This document shows positions 1 to 9,074 of a stretch of 64,000 nucleotides of DNA, in pieces. Position 1 is the first letter of the stretch. Each line of letters opens with the position of its first letter. The stretch comes from Microvirga sp. VF16 (GTDB lineage: Bacteria > Pseudomonadota > Alphaproteobacteria > Rhizobiales > Beijerinckiaceae). The DNA lies in contig NZ_CP069357.1 in NCBI RefSeq assembly GCF_016864375.1, positions 666,916 through 730,915 of the forward strand. The letters are read 5' to 3'. The position numbers and the translations under genes were made by a program. Below the pieces are notes generated by a model that was given only the letters and a program-made list of their open reading frames with translations, ran no database searches and was not told the origin of the DNA.

Positions 1-1
1 C

Positions 2-1735
2 AAGTTCGCCCGTACAATGGGAGATTTCGAAACTGATGCCGCGATCAAAGTATCCCTCGGTCGGGGCGGCCGTGTTCAGACTAGAATTATCGCCGAACTC
101 CCCCATGAAATCACTCCGGCTCAGCGGCTTAAGCTCGCAAAGGAGTATTGCGCAGAGTTCGATCGGCTCGGTCTACCTTATTGGGCTGTGATTCACGCTC
201 CCGACAAGCACAACGACCGGCGGAACTTTCATATCCACATCGCTCTCAGCGAGCGCCCTGCCAAGAGGATGATACACCCGACAACGGGGAAGGAGGTATG
301 GGATTTTGAGGTAATCGAGACGTACCAGAACAAGTGGCGGCATGTACGCACGCGATATCCGTTTGCCCAGGAGCGCATTCGAGAGATGAATAGTCTCGCG
401 TGGGTAGGTGTCGAGCGCCGCCGTTACAAGAACATCCTGAACAAGGCCTTAGAATCTGCAGGGAGTTCCAAGCGCTACGACCATCGCTCCTACAAAGCCA
501 TGGGAGTCACCCAGAAAGCTAAGAAGCGCATCGATCCGAAAATCTATGCAAAGGAACGCAAAGGCCAGATCACGGAACAGGGTATCGAGGCCGCCCGGCA
601 GCAGTGGGCAGCTGCAGCGGACGAACTTGACCAGCAGTCCAGGCAGGCCGCGACCACGGCGGTCAATGCGAGCTATAAGAACCGAGCCTTCTTCACGGCC
701 CTCCACTCAGCCGGTCACCCGGATTCCGAGCGCTTCCAAGGATTGATCCGTAGGTCGGCCGATCTTTACGGCCTTGTGATGTCGGCCGTGGCCTCCCAAA
801 CGGCAGCAAACTTTGTGGCTGACAAGATGGTGTCCCGAGCGCGTCTCAAGAAACCCGCGCAGAGGACCAAGATCGATAGGATTCTGATAGAGGTGGCCGC
901 GGAAATCAGAGCCACCGAAGGTAAACAGTTTGGCGCACTTGCCGATCGCTTCGCGGCTGAATACCGGGAGAAGGCCTCGCAGATTGCCCATATCCGGGCC
1001 GACTTCGCCAGATCTTTTCAAAAGCAACTTTTCGGTCAGTTCCTCGATATGTTGGCTCCCAGCAACCCGGCGCCTGGCCCGAAGCCGCGCCGCCGCGGGA
1101 TGTCGCTCCAGGAGATCAGGGAAATGACCGCAGGATGGTTTCCGAAGCACACCAGCTTGTCGGATTCCCCATCCAAACCTGCACCGCAGCCTCCTCAGGG
1201 GTCGGCCGTCGATCGTTACCTCGGCAAGAACTTCTTCAATCCGAAGAACGCGGGCAAAATGCCCGAGCGCGGAGCCAAGCCGGCCTCAGCTCCCAAGTCG
1301 GCCCAGGTGACGGAGGCAACCAGTAAGCCTCAGGCTCCCGCTACATCTGTCGAGAAAACCGGGAACCCGCAGGCGCCTACCGTAGAAGTGAAGCCTCCAC
1401 CGACACAAAAGGCTCCGCTCGCTCCACCGCAGCGACCAACACCAACCCCAAGTCACGCGCAAGCCGATGTGGTCGAGCGTGCATTGCCGGGCCAGGTTGA
1501 TCAGAAACCGCCAGCCAAAGCCCCGGCTTCCGCGATCGTTGAACCCAAGCGCACGATCCCAGAGGTTGCTCCCATCCCGGCGCCAGTGGCCGAAGAACTC
1601 CCGCGGAAGAAGCGGAAGCCGCGGAAGACCGGCGTTGAAGAGACCCAGGAGCAGAAGCCTGCTGCCGCAGACACGGAAACCCGTCGCCGCGCAATCCTCG
1701 CCCAAAGACGGCGCACACGTGGCGAAGGCCGATAG
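2..1735 (+). CDS. MobA/MobL-type conjugative relaxase, 5' end outside window
   Basis: The reading frame is open to the left edge, so the first ATG (17) is probably internal and the catalytic tyrosine region lies outside the window. Seen: a segment of the form IIAELPHEITPAQR, then VIHAPDKHNDRRNFHIHIAL with the HxH metal-binding pair near residues 74-76, the pattern of the MobA/MobL relaxase family. These enzymes nick one strand at oriT and lead it into the secretion channel. The last third (about residues 350-560) is rich in Pro, Ala and Lys and looks disordered, as in many relaxase tails that carry secretion signals. The coupling protein and channel genes follow at 4-19 kb. The family call is firm; the exact subclass is not. 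Confidence 0.85.
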   Translation, partial: KFARTMGDFETDAAIKVSLGRGGRVQTRIIAELPHEITPAQRLKLAKEYCAEFDRLGLPYWAVIHAPDKHNDRRNFHIHIALSERPAKRMIHPTTGKEVWDFEVIETYQNKWRHVRTRYPFAQERIREMNSLAWVGVERRRYKNILNKALESAGSSKRYDHRSYKAMGVTQKAKKRIDPKIYAKERKGQITEQGIEAARQQWAAAADELDQQSRQAATTAVNASYKNRAFFTALHSAGHPDSERFQGLIRRSADLYGLVMSAVASQTAANFVADKMVSRARLKKPAQRTKIDRILIEVAAEIRATEGKQFGALADRFAAEYREKASQIAHIRADFARSFQKQLFGQFLDMLAPSNPAPGPKPRRRGMSLQEIREMTAGWFPKHTSLSDSPSKPAPQPPQGSAVDRYLGKNFFNPKNAGKMPERGAKPASAPKSAQVTEATSKPQAPATSVEKTGNPQAPTVEVKPPPTQKAPLAPPQRPTPTPSHAQADVVERALPGQVDQKPPAKAPASAIVEPKRTIPEVAPIPAPVAEELPRKKRKPRKTGVEETQEQKPAAADTETRRRAILAQRRRTRGEGR

Positions 1736-1765
1736 ATTGCAGTTCAATTCCTGTTTTGTTCTTGT

Positions 1766-1787
1766 AATTCGGAGGAGGTTTGATACT
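1766..1787 (+). promoter_or_regulatory. putative promoter, AATTCGG plus GATACT
   Basis: AATTCGG at 1766-1772 is followed after nine bases by GATACT (1782-1787), upstream of the gene starting at 1828. The same arrangement occurs near 4078, 42146 and 59718. Inferred from sequence pattern only. Confidence 0.35.
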
Positions 1788-1827
1788 TTAACAGGTATCA
1801 ACCTCCCCGATTCAGGAATCGACGCGC

Positions 1828-2613
1828 ATGTTCGACGCGCAATCGCTGGTGGATCTCTCCAAGAAGGGTCAAAAGCAGATCGTCGTGGCGATCCGGCTTG
1901 CTGCGGCCTTGGCTGAGAAGGGGCGCTCTATCAGCCGCCACGAGGCGGCAGCCCTTTGTCGAGTATCGGAGCTCGTTTTTGAAGAGGTTCGTAAAGACCT
2001 CGAGGAATTCTTCACGATTCACGCAGGTCGGATCACGTTCAAGGATAAAGACAGCCAGCCAGCGCCGTGGGAGATCGATGACAGTAAGGCTGACCAGAGG
2101 GTCGCTAAACATCTCGAAAGCTTGGTGAAGCGTCACGAACAACTCAACGCCGATACCCCGAAGGCTCGTGCGATCCGTTATCTCATCGCTCTCGGAATTG
2201 CGGAGCAACAGGCACCGAAGACCTATCACTGGCTCGCCCAAGCCCACGGCCATGATCGGTTGGTACAGGCAATCGATTACTGCAAGCCACTCAATCCGGC
2301 GGAGCCAGTCGGGATGTTGCTTAACTGGCTGCGGCGCACCGCCGGAACGCCCGCATCTACCCTGCGGGTACCGAAGCCCAACGTCGTGTTCAAATTCGTC
2401 AAGCCGTCCAATCCCGAAGCCGCGAAAACCGAATTCATTGGGTGGGAGGCTCCGCCAGATGGAGTGGATCCATCGAACCCCGAATTCAAATGGCCACAGG
2501 GAGCCCGTAGACGCATCTACCGGCAGCGGACGGGCCATATCCGGTTGGAGCTCCCTCCCCCTGATATGCCGATCCCTTCGATTCAAGAAGATATCGGCTT
2601 CCTCGTCCGCTGA
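1828..2613 (+). CDS. Unrecognised protein, 261 aa
   Basis: I do not recognise the family. The protein is soluble and without signal peptide. The first 80 residues read like a winged-helix or helix-turn-helix fold (LAEKGRSISRHEAAALCRVS, then EEVRKDLEEFF). The middle is helical (PKARAIRYLIALGIAEQQAP) and the C-terminus is basic and proline-rich. It sits 36 bases before a DnaB-like ATPase gene, so a role in plasmid replication or priming is possible but is inference from position only. The ATG at 1828 follows a candidate promoter by about 40 bases. Confidence 0.55.
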   Translation: MFDAQSLVDLSKKGQKQIVVAIRLAAALAEKGRSISRHEAAALCRVSELVFEEVRKDLEEFFTIHAGRITFKDKDSQPAPWEIDDSKADQRVAKHLESLVKRHEQLNADTPKARAIRYLIALGIAEQQAPKTYHWLAQAHGHDRLVQAIDYCKPLNPAEPVGMLLNWLRRTAGTPASTLRVPKPNVVFKFVKPSNPEAAKTEFIGWEAPPDGVDPSNPEFKWPQGARRRIYRQRTGHIRLELPPPDMPIPSIQEDIGFLVR

Positions 2614-2649
2614 CCTCATCCAGCCACAGTTCCAGACGGCAGTCCAAAC

Positions 2650-3843
2650 ATGAACGCGTATGACGAAATTATCGGCGCAGTGCTGCGCGAGCCCAGCCTA
2701 TACGAGAAGGTGCGATTTCTCAGTCCGGGTGACTTTGTCCAAGACGACCATATCCAGATCTGGGGTGCGATTCGTGAAAGCGTCTCCGAAGGGTACGATC
2801 CGACGCCAGAACGCATTGCCGCTTCCACTTTCCTAGATGACCAGGATCTTCCCCGCCGGCTGATCCACCGAGCATCGGCCAACGTCGATGCCCTGATCCG
2901 TCAGGCCCATCTGATCTCCGAGGAGCGGAGTAGAGGTCGAGCCATCACCTTAACCCGTGAGGCCCTGAAAAAGCTTGAGGACAGATCAAATCCACAATGG
3001 CGCGATGTAACGAAAAGCCTTTCTGACAACCTGGTGAGCGAAACACCAACCGGGCGCTCTATGAGTGCCAACGAAGTTCAGAAGCAGCTTCTCCGGCGCC
3101 TAGACCGGCAAGTCTCCACCCGAATCCCGACGGGTCTTCGAGCGTTGGATGCGCGGCTGGGGGGCGGTCTCCACCCAGGTACCCTCACGATGCTTGGCGC
3201 CTTTGGCAAGACCGGGAAAACCACACTTTGCGCCACCATCAGCTACAACATGGAGGCCGCCAATATCCCTCACCTGATGGCGTGTCTGGAGCGGGGCGGA
3301 ACCGAAGTCGAGGAGCTCAAAACGGCCAGGCGGCTCGGCTGCAAGGGTTTCGACCTCGGTAAGTACAAGGACAAGATCGCAGCTCTCGCGCCAGCCAAGC
3401 GCTGCTGCCACTATGTCCACGATACAGCCATGACTGTCGACGACCTCCGACACGAAATCCTGTATCACAGACGCCGCCACGGCATTGCGGCGGCCCTCAT
3501 CGACTTCTGGCAACTGATCCAAGGGAAGGAGAAGGGCGAGTCCCTCGATGCCCACCTGACCAGGGTCGCCCAGCGACTCCAGGCTACCAGTGTCGATGCC
3601 GATATTCCGATCTTTATGACCAGCCAACTCAGCGATAATGGCCGGAGCCGTGACAGTTCGGCCGCGCTAACCGCCTCGAACCTCTTCCTCATCCTCCACC
3701 GGGACAAAGATGCTTCCGAGGCGTGGATGGAAACGATCGTGAGCAATATCACCGACGAACTCGATATCGGCAGCATCGGATCTCCCCAATTCATCCTCGA
3801 TCGAGAGGCTGGGCCCCATTTCCGGGACATCACCACGCTCTAG
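2650..3843 (+). CDS. DnaB-like replicative helicase/ATPase
   Basis: A 397-residue protein with the plan of DnaB. The N-terminal helical domain starts DEIIGAVLREPSLYEKV. The RecA-like domain has a Walker A motif AFGKTGKTT near residue 182 and a Walker B-like AALIDFWQLIQG near 280, matching the IDYLQLM of DnaB. The typical DnaB is about 450-470 residues, so this is a short version with a reduced linker. DnaB hexamers unwind DNA 5' to 3' at forks. The gene follows an unknown ORF by 36 bases and precedes a broken XRE regulator. It could serve plasmid replication or act as a RadA/KaiC-like ATPase; I favour DnaB-like. Confidence 0.75.
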   Translation: MNAYDEIIGAVLREPSLYEKVRFLSPGDFVQDDHIQIWGAIRESVSEGYDPTPERIAASTFLDDQDLPRRLIHRASANVDALIRQAHLISEERSRGRAITLTREALKKLEDRSNPQWRDVTKSLSDNLVSETPTGRSMSANEVQKQLLRRLDRQVSTRIPTGLRALDARLGGGLHPGTLTMLGAFGKTGKTTLCATISYNMEAANIPHLMACLERGGTEVEELKTARRLGCKGFDLGKYKDKIAALAPAKRCCHYVHDTAMTVDDLRHEILYHRRRHGIAAALIDFWQLIQGKEKGESLDAHLTRVAQRLQATSVDADIPIFMTSQLSDNGRSRDSSAALTASNLFLILHRDKDASEAWMETIVSNITDELDIGSIGSPQFILDREAGPHFRDITTL

Positions 3844-3864
3844 GCGATGGAAGGGACATTTCCG

Positions 3865-4079
3865 ATGAACAAGTCGACCCAGCTCGCTCACCTACGGACA
3901 CAGGCGGGCTGACCCAAAGGGACATGGCCACTCTGCTTAAAACCAGCCAGCCGTGGGTCTGCCGCCTGGAGGCCAACCCCGATGCCGCCACCGTCCGCTC
4001 ACTACGGCGGTATCTCTCGGCACTGGGCTACGATCTGGCTCATGGTCCCGCAATAAACGGCAATTCCACTTCATTGTAA
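3865..4079 (+). pseudogene. XRE-family HTH regulator, broken by a one-base frameshift
   Basis: From the ATG at 3865 (GGAAGGG upstream) the frame reads MNKSTQLAHLRTQAG and stops at TGA 3910-3912. Stepping back one base at 3909 continues the fold without a break: LTQRDMATLLKTSQPWVCRLE, then ATVRSLRRYLSALGYDL, ending at TAA 4077-4079. The joined product of about 71 residues is a typical Cro/C1-type DNA-binding domain. A one-base deletion, a sequencing error or a programmed -1 shift at GGC_TGA are all possible. It lies directly ahead of the pilin gene and may have controlled the virB operon. Confidence 0.75.
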
Positions 4080-4098
4080 TTCGGAAAGCGGTTATAGA
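4078..4098 (+). promoter_or_regulatory. putative promoter of the virB operon
   Basis: AATTCGG (4078-4084) overlaps the stop codon of the broken XRE gene and is followed by TATAGA at 4093-4098. The pilin ATG is at 4173, giving a leader of roughly 70 bases. No canonical TTGACA -35 box is visible. Same layout as at 1766, 42146 and 59718. Confidence 0.45.
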
Positions 4099-4125
4099 AT
4101 GATCCTCGGAACGAATTCCAAACCG

Positions 4126-4135
4126 TTCGCGAATC
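4126..4135 (+). promoter_or_regulatory. recurrent leader element TTCGCGAATC
   Basis: This ten-base element lies 33 bases after the start of the TATAGA box. Close copies occur at 32514, 36671 and 59761 in front of the ssb, VirB6-like and 59776 genes. The core TCGCGA is self-complementary. Confidence 0.3.
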
Positions 4136-4172
4136 ATAGGTGGCATGTCGCCTATCAGCAGAGAGGGTTTCA

Positions 4173-4526
4173 ATGAGGTATAAAACGCATCTGGCAGTCG
4201 CGGCCTGCGCACTTGCCGTCACGGCGCTCACGGCTATCGATAGCTCGGCGTCCGCCCAAGTATTCGGCGCCCTGGAGCAGAAGGGCGCTAATGCTTTTCA
4301 AGCTATCAAAAATCTATCGTTCCTCGTAGGTGGATTCGGCATCATCGGACTCGCTGTTATGGCCTACTTCGGCCGTTTCCAGTTCAAATGGCTCTTCGCT
4401 CTTGTTGGCGGCCTTGCGTTGATCGCGTCTTCCGGAACTTTGATTAAGTACGTCACTGAAAGCAACTCGCCCGAGCAGGTCTCAGTAACTGAGACTGACT
4501 TCGGCGACACACTTACCGCGCGCTAA
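4173..4526 (+). CDS. virB2: VirB2/TrbC-like conjugative pilin
   Basis: A 117-residue small pilin precursor that would be processed and assembled into the T4SS pilus. Seen: a signal peptide (MRYKTHLAVAACALAVTAL, likely cleaved after SASA-Q), a short polar stretch, and two membrane segments (FLVGGFGIIGLAVMAYF and WLFALVGGLALIASS) separated by GRFQFK, the standard VirB2 plan. I chose the ATG at 4173, preceded by GAGAGG, over an upstream in-frame ATG at 4143 because the signal peptide begins here. It is first in the virB gene order and is followed by a strong terminator-like hairpin, which may raise pilin mRNA above that of the downstream genes. Confidence 0.82.
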   Translation: MRYKTHLAVAACALAVTALTAIDSSASAQVFGALEQKGANAFQAIKNLSFLVGGFGIIGLAVMAYFGRFQFKWLFALVGGLALIASSGTLIKYVTESNSPEQVSVTETDFGDTLTAR

Positions 4527-4555
4527 TCTGTTGATCGGCAGTCGAAAGATCAATC

Positions 4556-4581
4556 AAAAGGGGGCTTTCGCCCCCTTTTTC
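4556..4581 (+). terminator. intrinsic terminator after virB2
   Basis: A stem of GGGGGC against GCCCCC with a four-base loop is followed by a T-run. It separates the pilin gene from virB3 onward. Confidence 0.8.
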
Positions 4582-4675
4582 TCGACGGCTGCTCCCTAGG
4601 CGAGGTAAAAGGGATTTCCGAGGTATATTTCTCGAATCGTACAGGCAAATTCGCCATTGGAACCAAGGTGCCGTC

Positions 4676-4990
4676 GTGCAGGATATCGACACTAAAATTT
4701 ACCGGCCCGTCTCAATGCCTCAAAGGTTCGCAGGGGCACCCTTACTGCCGGCTGTGTTCTCTTTGTGTTTCGCCGTTCTTAGCTTCCTGTTTCTGATTTT
4801 CTATGATTTCGGTCTGTCGAACCTCTTGGTCGTTCTGGGCTTCTTAGCTTCTATTTTTGCCGGCCACATGGCCCTTATTATGCTCGGCTCAAAAGAGCCG
4901 CACATGACAACTCTCATCCAGACAATGCGCTACTCGCTCCAAAAATGCCGCCGAATTGGCGGTAAGCCCCAGCGCCGCTTCTGGCCCTGA
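4676..4990 (+). CDS. virB3: VirB3-like T4SS inner-membrane protein
   Basis: A 104-residue protein with a GTG start, PVSMPQRFAGAPLLP near the N-terminus and two adjacent hydrophobic helices (about residues 25-65), followed by a short cytoplasmic basic tail. Size, topology and position between virB2 and virB4 fit VirB3, which works with the VirB4 ATPase in pilus biogenesis. No ATG is available at the right place; the GTG at 4676 leaves the complete VirB3 N-terminus. Confidence 0.78.
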   Translation: MQDIDTKIYRPVSMPQRFAGAPLLPAVFSLCFAVLSFLFLIFYDFGLSNLLVVLGFLASIFAGHMALIMLGSKEPHMTTLIQTMRYSLQKCRRIGGKPQRRFWP

Positions 4991-5026
4991 TCATTCGCTC
5001 CTCACGTCGTCACGAAAGCCGCTCAC

Positions 5027-7477
5027 ATGAGCCAAACGCTAGATCTTCTCCTCACCTATCAGACTAGCCTTCGCGCCGTTGCTACGGTCATAGGGGCTGG
5101 GGCCGCGGCCGCAGGTCTCGCCTTTACTGTTCCATCTATTGTGGATCGGCTCAGGCCACCTGCCCGCCAGGAGACGTTGGCAGACTTTCTGCCGTTCATC
5201 GAGTTGCTTCCGAACCGCAAACACATCAGGTGTGTTGCTGACCGGTATATTTCGATCGTCGAGATCGGAGGTGCGGAGCTAAATCTCAGTTCCTTCGAAA
5301 CACGGGCTGAGCTCTTTCTTGCCCGAAAGTACATGCTGGACGAGGCGCAAAGGTCATCCTTTGCCGAAATCAGGCTGTTCACGACCAAAGAGCGCCTTCC
5401 CATCCAGGCCTCTCCAAATCGAACCAACCCCCTGCTCCAAGCGATTTCTGAACAGTGGAACAAGGATTTCAGCCACGCATACTCCCTGCGCCACTTCGCG
5501 CTGCTGGTCGTTAAGTCCAGTGACGATCAGGAGGCCTCTGAACTGCTGAAGCAGTCCGAGGACTTCATCCTTCGTACTCTCAATGCCTACGACTGTCGTG
5601 TTCTCGAGGAGGGTTTGGATCCGGCAACGGGCCCTGCGGCCGTCCTTGCTCGCCTGATTAGCCCCGTCAGCCGCCCATCTCCAAAAGTGGCGGGACTTGA
5701 GGAGCGGGCCATGAACCGAATGATCGCTGTGGACTCGATCGACTTCGGCGCCGACGACACAGGCATCTTACATTTCTCGAATGGCCGCGAAGAGAAGCTC
5801 GCAACTATCCTTGGTGTCCGGGATTGTGGCGAGAAGACTTCGGAGAACGCCTACAGGGAAATCATCGGCATTGATGCCGAGTTGGTCATTCACCACGCCA
5901 TTCAGCCGCTCAATACGTCGCTCCAGATGGCGAAGTTGAAGCAGGAGCAGATGGCGGCGCCCATGATGACGCTATCGCAGAACGCGTCCTACGAGATCAT
6001 GGAGGCCATTAGCCTTCTCGACGGCCAATCCGAGATGAAGGCTACGCTGCACAACTACTCAATGAATGTTGTGATTTACGGCGAAACCGCCGAGGATATC
6101 GGAGAGATCGAGAACGAGATCGTCTCGACGATTTCCCGGACCGGTGCGACCTGTGTTCGTGAGTTGATCACCGCTCAGGCCGTCTGGTTCTCGATGTTCT
6201 CCTTCGACCGGCTCTGGCCTCGTCAGTTCAGGTTCATGAGCCAGAATGTCGCCACCAACCTCGTCCTGCACAAGCCGAACATCGGCCTGCGTAAGTCGGA
6301 TTGGTGTAACGAGCCCCTTAGTTACTTCCGTTCTGTGACCGGCGAGGCCTACGCTTTTCAGTTTCACGCGACCGAGGACAAGGAGGCGGTGCCCCACTGT
6401 GTCTCCATTGGTCCAACCGGAACGGGTAAGACGACCCTTGTAAGCTTTCTTGCGGCTCAGGCGCTCCGCTTGCCAGACCTGAGGGTCTACCTATTCGACC
6501 GCCTCAATGGCTGTGAAGTATTCGTCCGGTGCGCCGGCGGCGACTATGTCACCTTCGACGGGGATGCCTCGTCTGCCAAAATGAACCCGCTCCTCCTGGA
6601 GGATACCCCGGATAACCGCCAGTTCCAGCAGCGATGGCTGCGGCTGCTGGGCGACGCTAAGGACGCTTTTGATGAGGAGGAGATCACCCGAGCCCTCGAC
6701 ATCAACTACGCCCCATACCTCGATGCCAGCTTCCGGAAGCTGGACTCTCTGCACAAGGCGGCGTTCTCGCCTCACGGCAATCTGAGGAAGTCCCTTCAGC
6801 CTTGGGTCGATCCGAACATGCTCGGAGGCTATTTCAATGCGGATGAGGACAATCTCGACCTGACCAAGACCCGCCTTGCGGGCTTCGATATGACCAAGAT
6901 CCTCGGGGACCACCGGTTGGCTCCCCCGATCGTCGATTACATCATCCACCGTATCCGGTCGAACGCCACCACCACAGGGTCGCCTTCCCTCGTCTTCGTC
7001 GACGAGACCGAACCCATGCTTCAGAACGAGCTCTTCCGGAACAACTTCGTTAAGGTTGGTCTGCAGGAAGCCCGAAAGCTCCGCCAGGCCTACATCTTGG
7101 CCTTCCAGCGGCCGGAAGCCATCAAGGCGACCGGGATGTCCGAATTGATCCGCGGCCAATGCCAGACCGTGTTCTTCTATCGGAACCGCAACGCCAAGCC
7201 TGAAGACTACGACGATTGGGGCCTCAACGAGAGCGAACTGGCCTTCGTCCTCGGCAAGGACTTCGCTGGGCCGGAGCATAAGTACGCTGTCCTGGTGAAG
7301 AAATACTCCACCGGACAATCGGCCATCCTCGACATCAACCTGTCGGTTCTGGGCCGCTACCTCAAAGTCTTCTCGTCCGGCCGGCCAGCAGTCATCGAAC
7401 TCACCAAGGCTATCGAGAAATACGGCAACGACGCGTTCCTCGAGCCATACCTGAACGGCGAATTCGCCGCCCGCTAA
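5027..7477 (+). CDS. virB4: VirB4-family T4SS ATPase
   Basis: An 816-residue protein, the usual length for VirB4. It carries a short hydrophobic N-terminal stretch (residues 15-45), the CagE/VirB4 N-terminal domain, and an ATPase domain with Walker A GPTGTGKTT near residue 463 and Walker B-like SLVFVDETEPML near 655. VirB4 powers pilus assembly and substrate movement at the inner membrane. The gene is followed 28 bases later by the VirB5-like gene, so they are likely co-transcribed. Confidence 0.93.
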   Translation: MSQTLDLLLTYQTSLRAVATVIGAGAAAAGLAFTVPSIVDRLRPPARQETLADFLPFIELLPNRKHIRCVADRYISIVEIGGAELNLSSFETRAELFLARKYMLDEAQRSSFAEIRLFTTKERLPIQASPNRTNPLLQAISEQWNKDFSHAYSLRHFALLVVKSSDDQEASELLKQSEDFILRTLNAYDCRVLEEGLDPATGPAAVLARLISPVSRPSPKVAGLEERAMNRMIAVDSIDFGADDTGILHFSNGREEKLATILGVRDCGEKTSENAYREIIGIDAELVIHHAIQPLNTSLQMAKLKQEQMAAPMMTLSQNASYEIMEAISLLDGQSEMKATLHNYSMNVVIYGETAEDIGEIENEIVSTISRTGATCVRELITAQAVWFSMFSFDRLWPRQFRFMSQNVATNLVLHKPNIGLRKSDWCNEPLSYFRSVTGEAYAFQFHATEDKEAVPHCVSIGPTGTGKTTLVSFLAAQALRLPDLRVYLFDRLNGCEVFVRCAGGDYVTFDGDASSAKMNPLLLEDTPDNRQFQQRWLRLLGDAKDAFDEEEITRALDINYAPYLDASFRKLDSLHKAAFSPHGNLRKSLQPWVDPNMLGGYFNADEDNLDLTKTRLAGFDMTKILGDHRLAPPIVDYIIHRIRSNATTTGSPSLVFVDETEPMLQNELFRNNFVKVGLQEARKLRQAYILAFQRPEAIKATGMSELIRGQCQTVFFYRNRNAKPEDYDDWGLNESELAFVLGKDFAGPEHKYAVLVKKYSTGQSAILDINLSVLGRYLKVFSSGRPAVIELTKAIEKYGNDAFLEPYLNGEFAAR

Positions 7478-7505
7478 TCCGTTCCACTGACCAACAGAGG
7501 CTATC

Positions 7506-8327
7506 ATGACCCTACGTTCCCTTCGATCCCGGGCATCGGCCATCACGTCGATGCTGGCTGTTATGCTCATGTCAGTCTGGCTGAGTGCGGCAGGCGGAAG
7601 TTTCGCCAATGCCCAAGTGCCTGTTCTGGACTCCAACGTGTTCGGCCAGGTCCAGCAAACCATGAAGACGGTGGCTAACCAGCTCGGCCAGCTACAGAAC
7701 ATCCTTGGCACGGTGAATCAGCTACAGCAGGCGATCGGGCAATTAGGGCCGAGCCAGATCTCCGGGCTCCTCGGCCGCCTCTCCTCCATGTTCTCGGAAA
7801 TCAAAGGCGCCGGCGGCATTGGCCAGATGATGAGTTCCCTTCACGGGATCAAAGCCACACTGGGCTCCTTAGAGAACTTCGGCAACCTGGGACGCAACGG
7901 CAGCTTCACGTCATCCTTCAACACCCTGCAGACTGCGTTTGGCCAAGCCTCACAGGGCGTCGGAACGATCCAGAGCGGCATCACCCAAGCGCTCTACGTG
8001 AACAAGGCAGCTGGCACCCAGGCGGATGTGGAAGCCATCAATGCTGTGCGAGCCATCAATACTCGCACTGCGGCAACCAGCGCCATGGCAATTGCCATCC
8101 AGGGCAAGGACCAGGTTTCCAAGACCTCTCAGGATATCCAGAAGATCTCGGAACAGGCCAAACAGTCTCAGGACATGCGCGGTGACCTCGCGGTCAATAA
8201 CGCCATCATGATCAAGATGTTGGAGCAGGTCATCCAGAGCAATGCCCAACTTTCCGCCATGCTCCACCTTCAGTCTGCCAGCGCGATCGGCAACGACAGC
8301 TACAACAGCCAGTCAGGTGGCAACTAA
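7506..8327 (+). CDS. virB5: VirB5-like minor pilin/periplasmic T4SS protein
   Basis: A 273-residue exported protein: signal peptide over residues 1-37 ending SFANA-Q, then QVPVLDSN, the typical start of a mature VirB5 protein, then a long helical region rich in Gln and Gly. The C-terminal part (MRGDLAVNNAIMIKMLEQV) resembles the equivalent part of the protein at 9075-10373, so the two look paralogous. VirB5 sits at the pilus tip and helps contact recipient cells. Position after virB4 supports the call; sequence identity to known VirB5 is likely low. Confidence 0.68.
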   Translation: MTLRSLRSRASAITSMLAVMLMSVWLSAAGGSFANAQVPVLDSNVFGQVQQTMKTVANQLGQLQNILGTVNQLQQAIGQLGPSQISGLLGRLSSMFSEIKGAGGIGQMMSSLHGIKATLGSLENFGNLGRNGSFTSSFNTLQTAFGQASQGVGTIQSGITQALYVNKAAGTQADVEAINAVRAINTRTAATSAMAIAIQGKDQVSKTSQDIQKISEQAKQSQDMRGDLAVNNAIMIKMLEQVIQSNAQLSAMLHLQSASAIGNDSYNSQSGGN

Positions 8328-8370
8328 TCACTTCGAATAAGCCACGCTATAATCCTGCTGAGGAAGCCAA

Positions 8371-9057
8371 ATGAAGCACATGATCGAACGATATGGACTT
8401 GTTTTTGTTGTCGCTGGCCTTGCAACCCTGGTGATTACGCTCATAAGCGGAGTTCACTACGGACTGCAAGGTTTGCTGCTGCCGTTGTCGGACGGGACGG
8501 CCCTGACCATTGGCATTAGCTGGCTTGTAAGATGGTATCCCACCAACCTGACGAAACGCATTGAGGCCGACGCTCCTGACCGCTGGAGCATCTGGATGAA
8601 TAACGTCGAAGTCGGAAGCGTCACCGACGCTCAATATGCGGAAATGCAACTGCAAGCTGTCCGTGATCGCCGCAACGCGGTCGCGCAGTTACGGAACCTG
8701 GGCCGCGTGGCCATATTTGTTTCAGACCGACTGATCCTCGCTGTGCCGGTGCTCTTATTTTATGGTTCTCTTGCTCTGGCACTATACTCACCTGACTTCT
8801 TCATGGCGATCGTAAGCGAACTACAGAATGGGGATACAGCCTCAAACCTGTCCTTCGTCCGTTTCCTCCTTCTGTTTACCGTAACGGTTTCCCTTGTTTG
8901 CTTCTTCACAATGAGCCTATTTGGATACCGCTTCGGGTTCACGAATTGCTATTCCTTAGCAGTCGCCGAGAGCCTACGAGATCTTCTTAACATTCCTGAG
9001 GACTGTGAAATTCACGTAAGTCCGACAGTTCAAGAAGACATCGTTGGGACCGCATAA
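8371..9057 (+). CDS. Inner-membrane protein of the T4SS operon, family unknown
   Basis: A 228-residue protein with hydrophobic segments at about residues 8-28, 110-132 and 160-190 and a soluble loop between residues 50 and 105 that contains WSIWMNNVEVGSVTDAQYAE. I do not recognise the family. It lies between two VirB5-like genes in the position where virB6 often lies, but with only about four membrane segments and 228 residues it does not look like VirB6, which appears at 36.7 kb instead. Entry exclusion or an assembly role would fit the position; this is inference. Confidence 0.6.
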   Translation: MKHMIERYGLVFVVAGLATLVITLISGVHYGLQGLLLPLSDGTALTIGISWLVRWYPTNLTKRIEADAPDRWSIWMNNVEVGSVTDAQYAEMQLQAVRDRRNAVAQLRNLGRVAIFVSDRLILAVPVLLFYGSLALALYSPDFFMAIVSELQNGDTASNLSFVRFLLLFTVTVSLVCFFTMSLFGYRFGFTNCYSLAVAESLRDLLNIPEDCEIHVSPTVQEDIVGTA

Positions 9058-9074
9058 CCTTTTTAGCCTCCGAA

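Noticed and set aside
1736..1827. Possible oriT next to the relaxase gene
   Set aside because: No inverted repeat plus nick-like site can be recognised; oriT is more likely upstream of the relaxase, outside the window.
6491..7711. Long minus-strand frame of 406 codons over virB4
   Set aside because: It lies opposite a clear VirB4 ATPase, and its translation is low in recognisable motifs; it is a by-product of GC-rich codon use.
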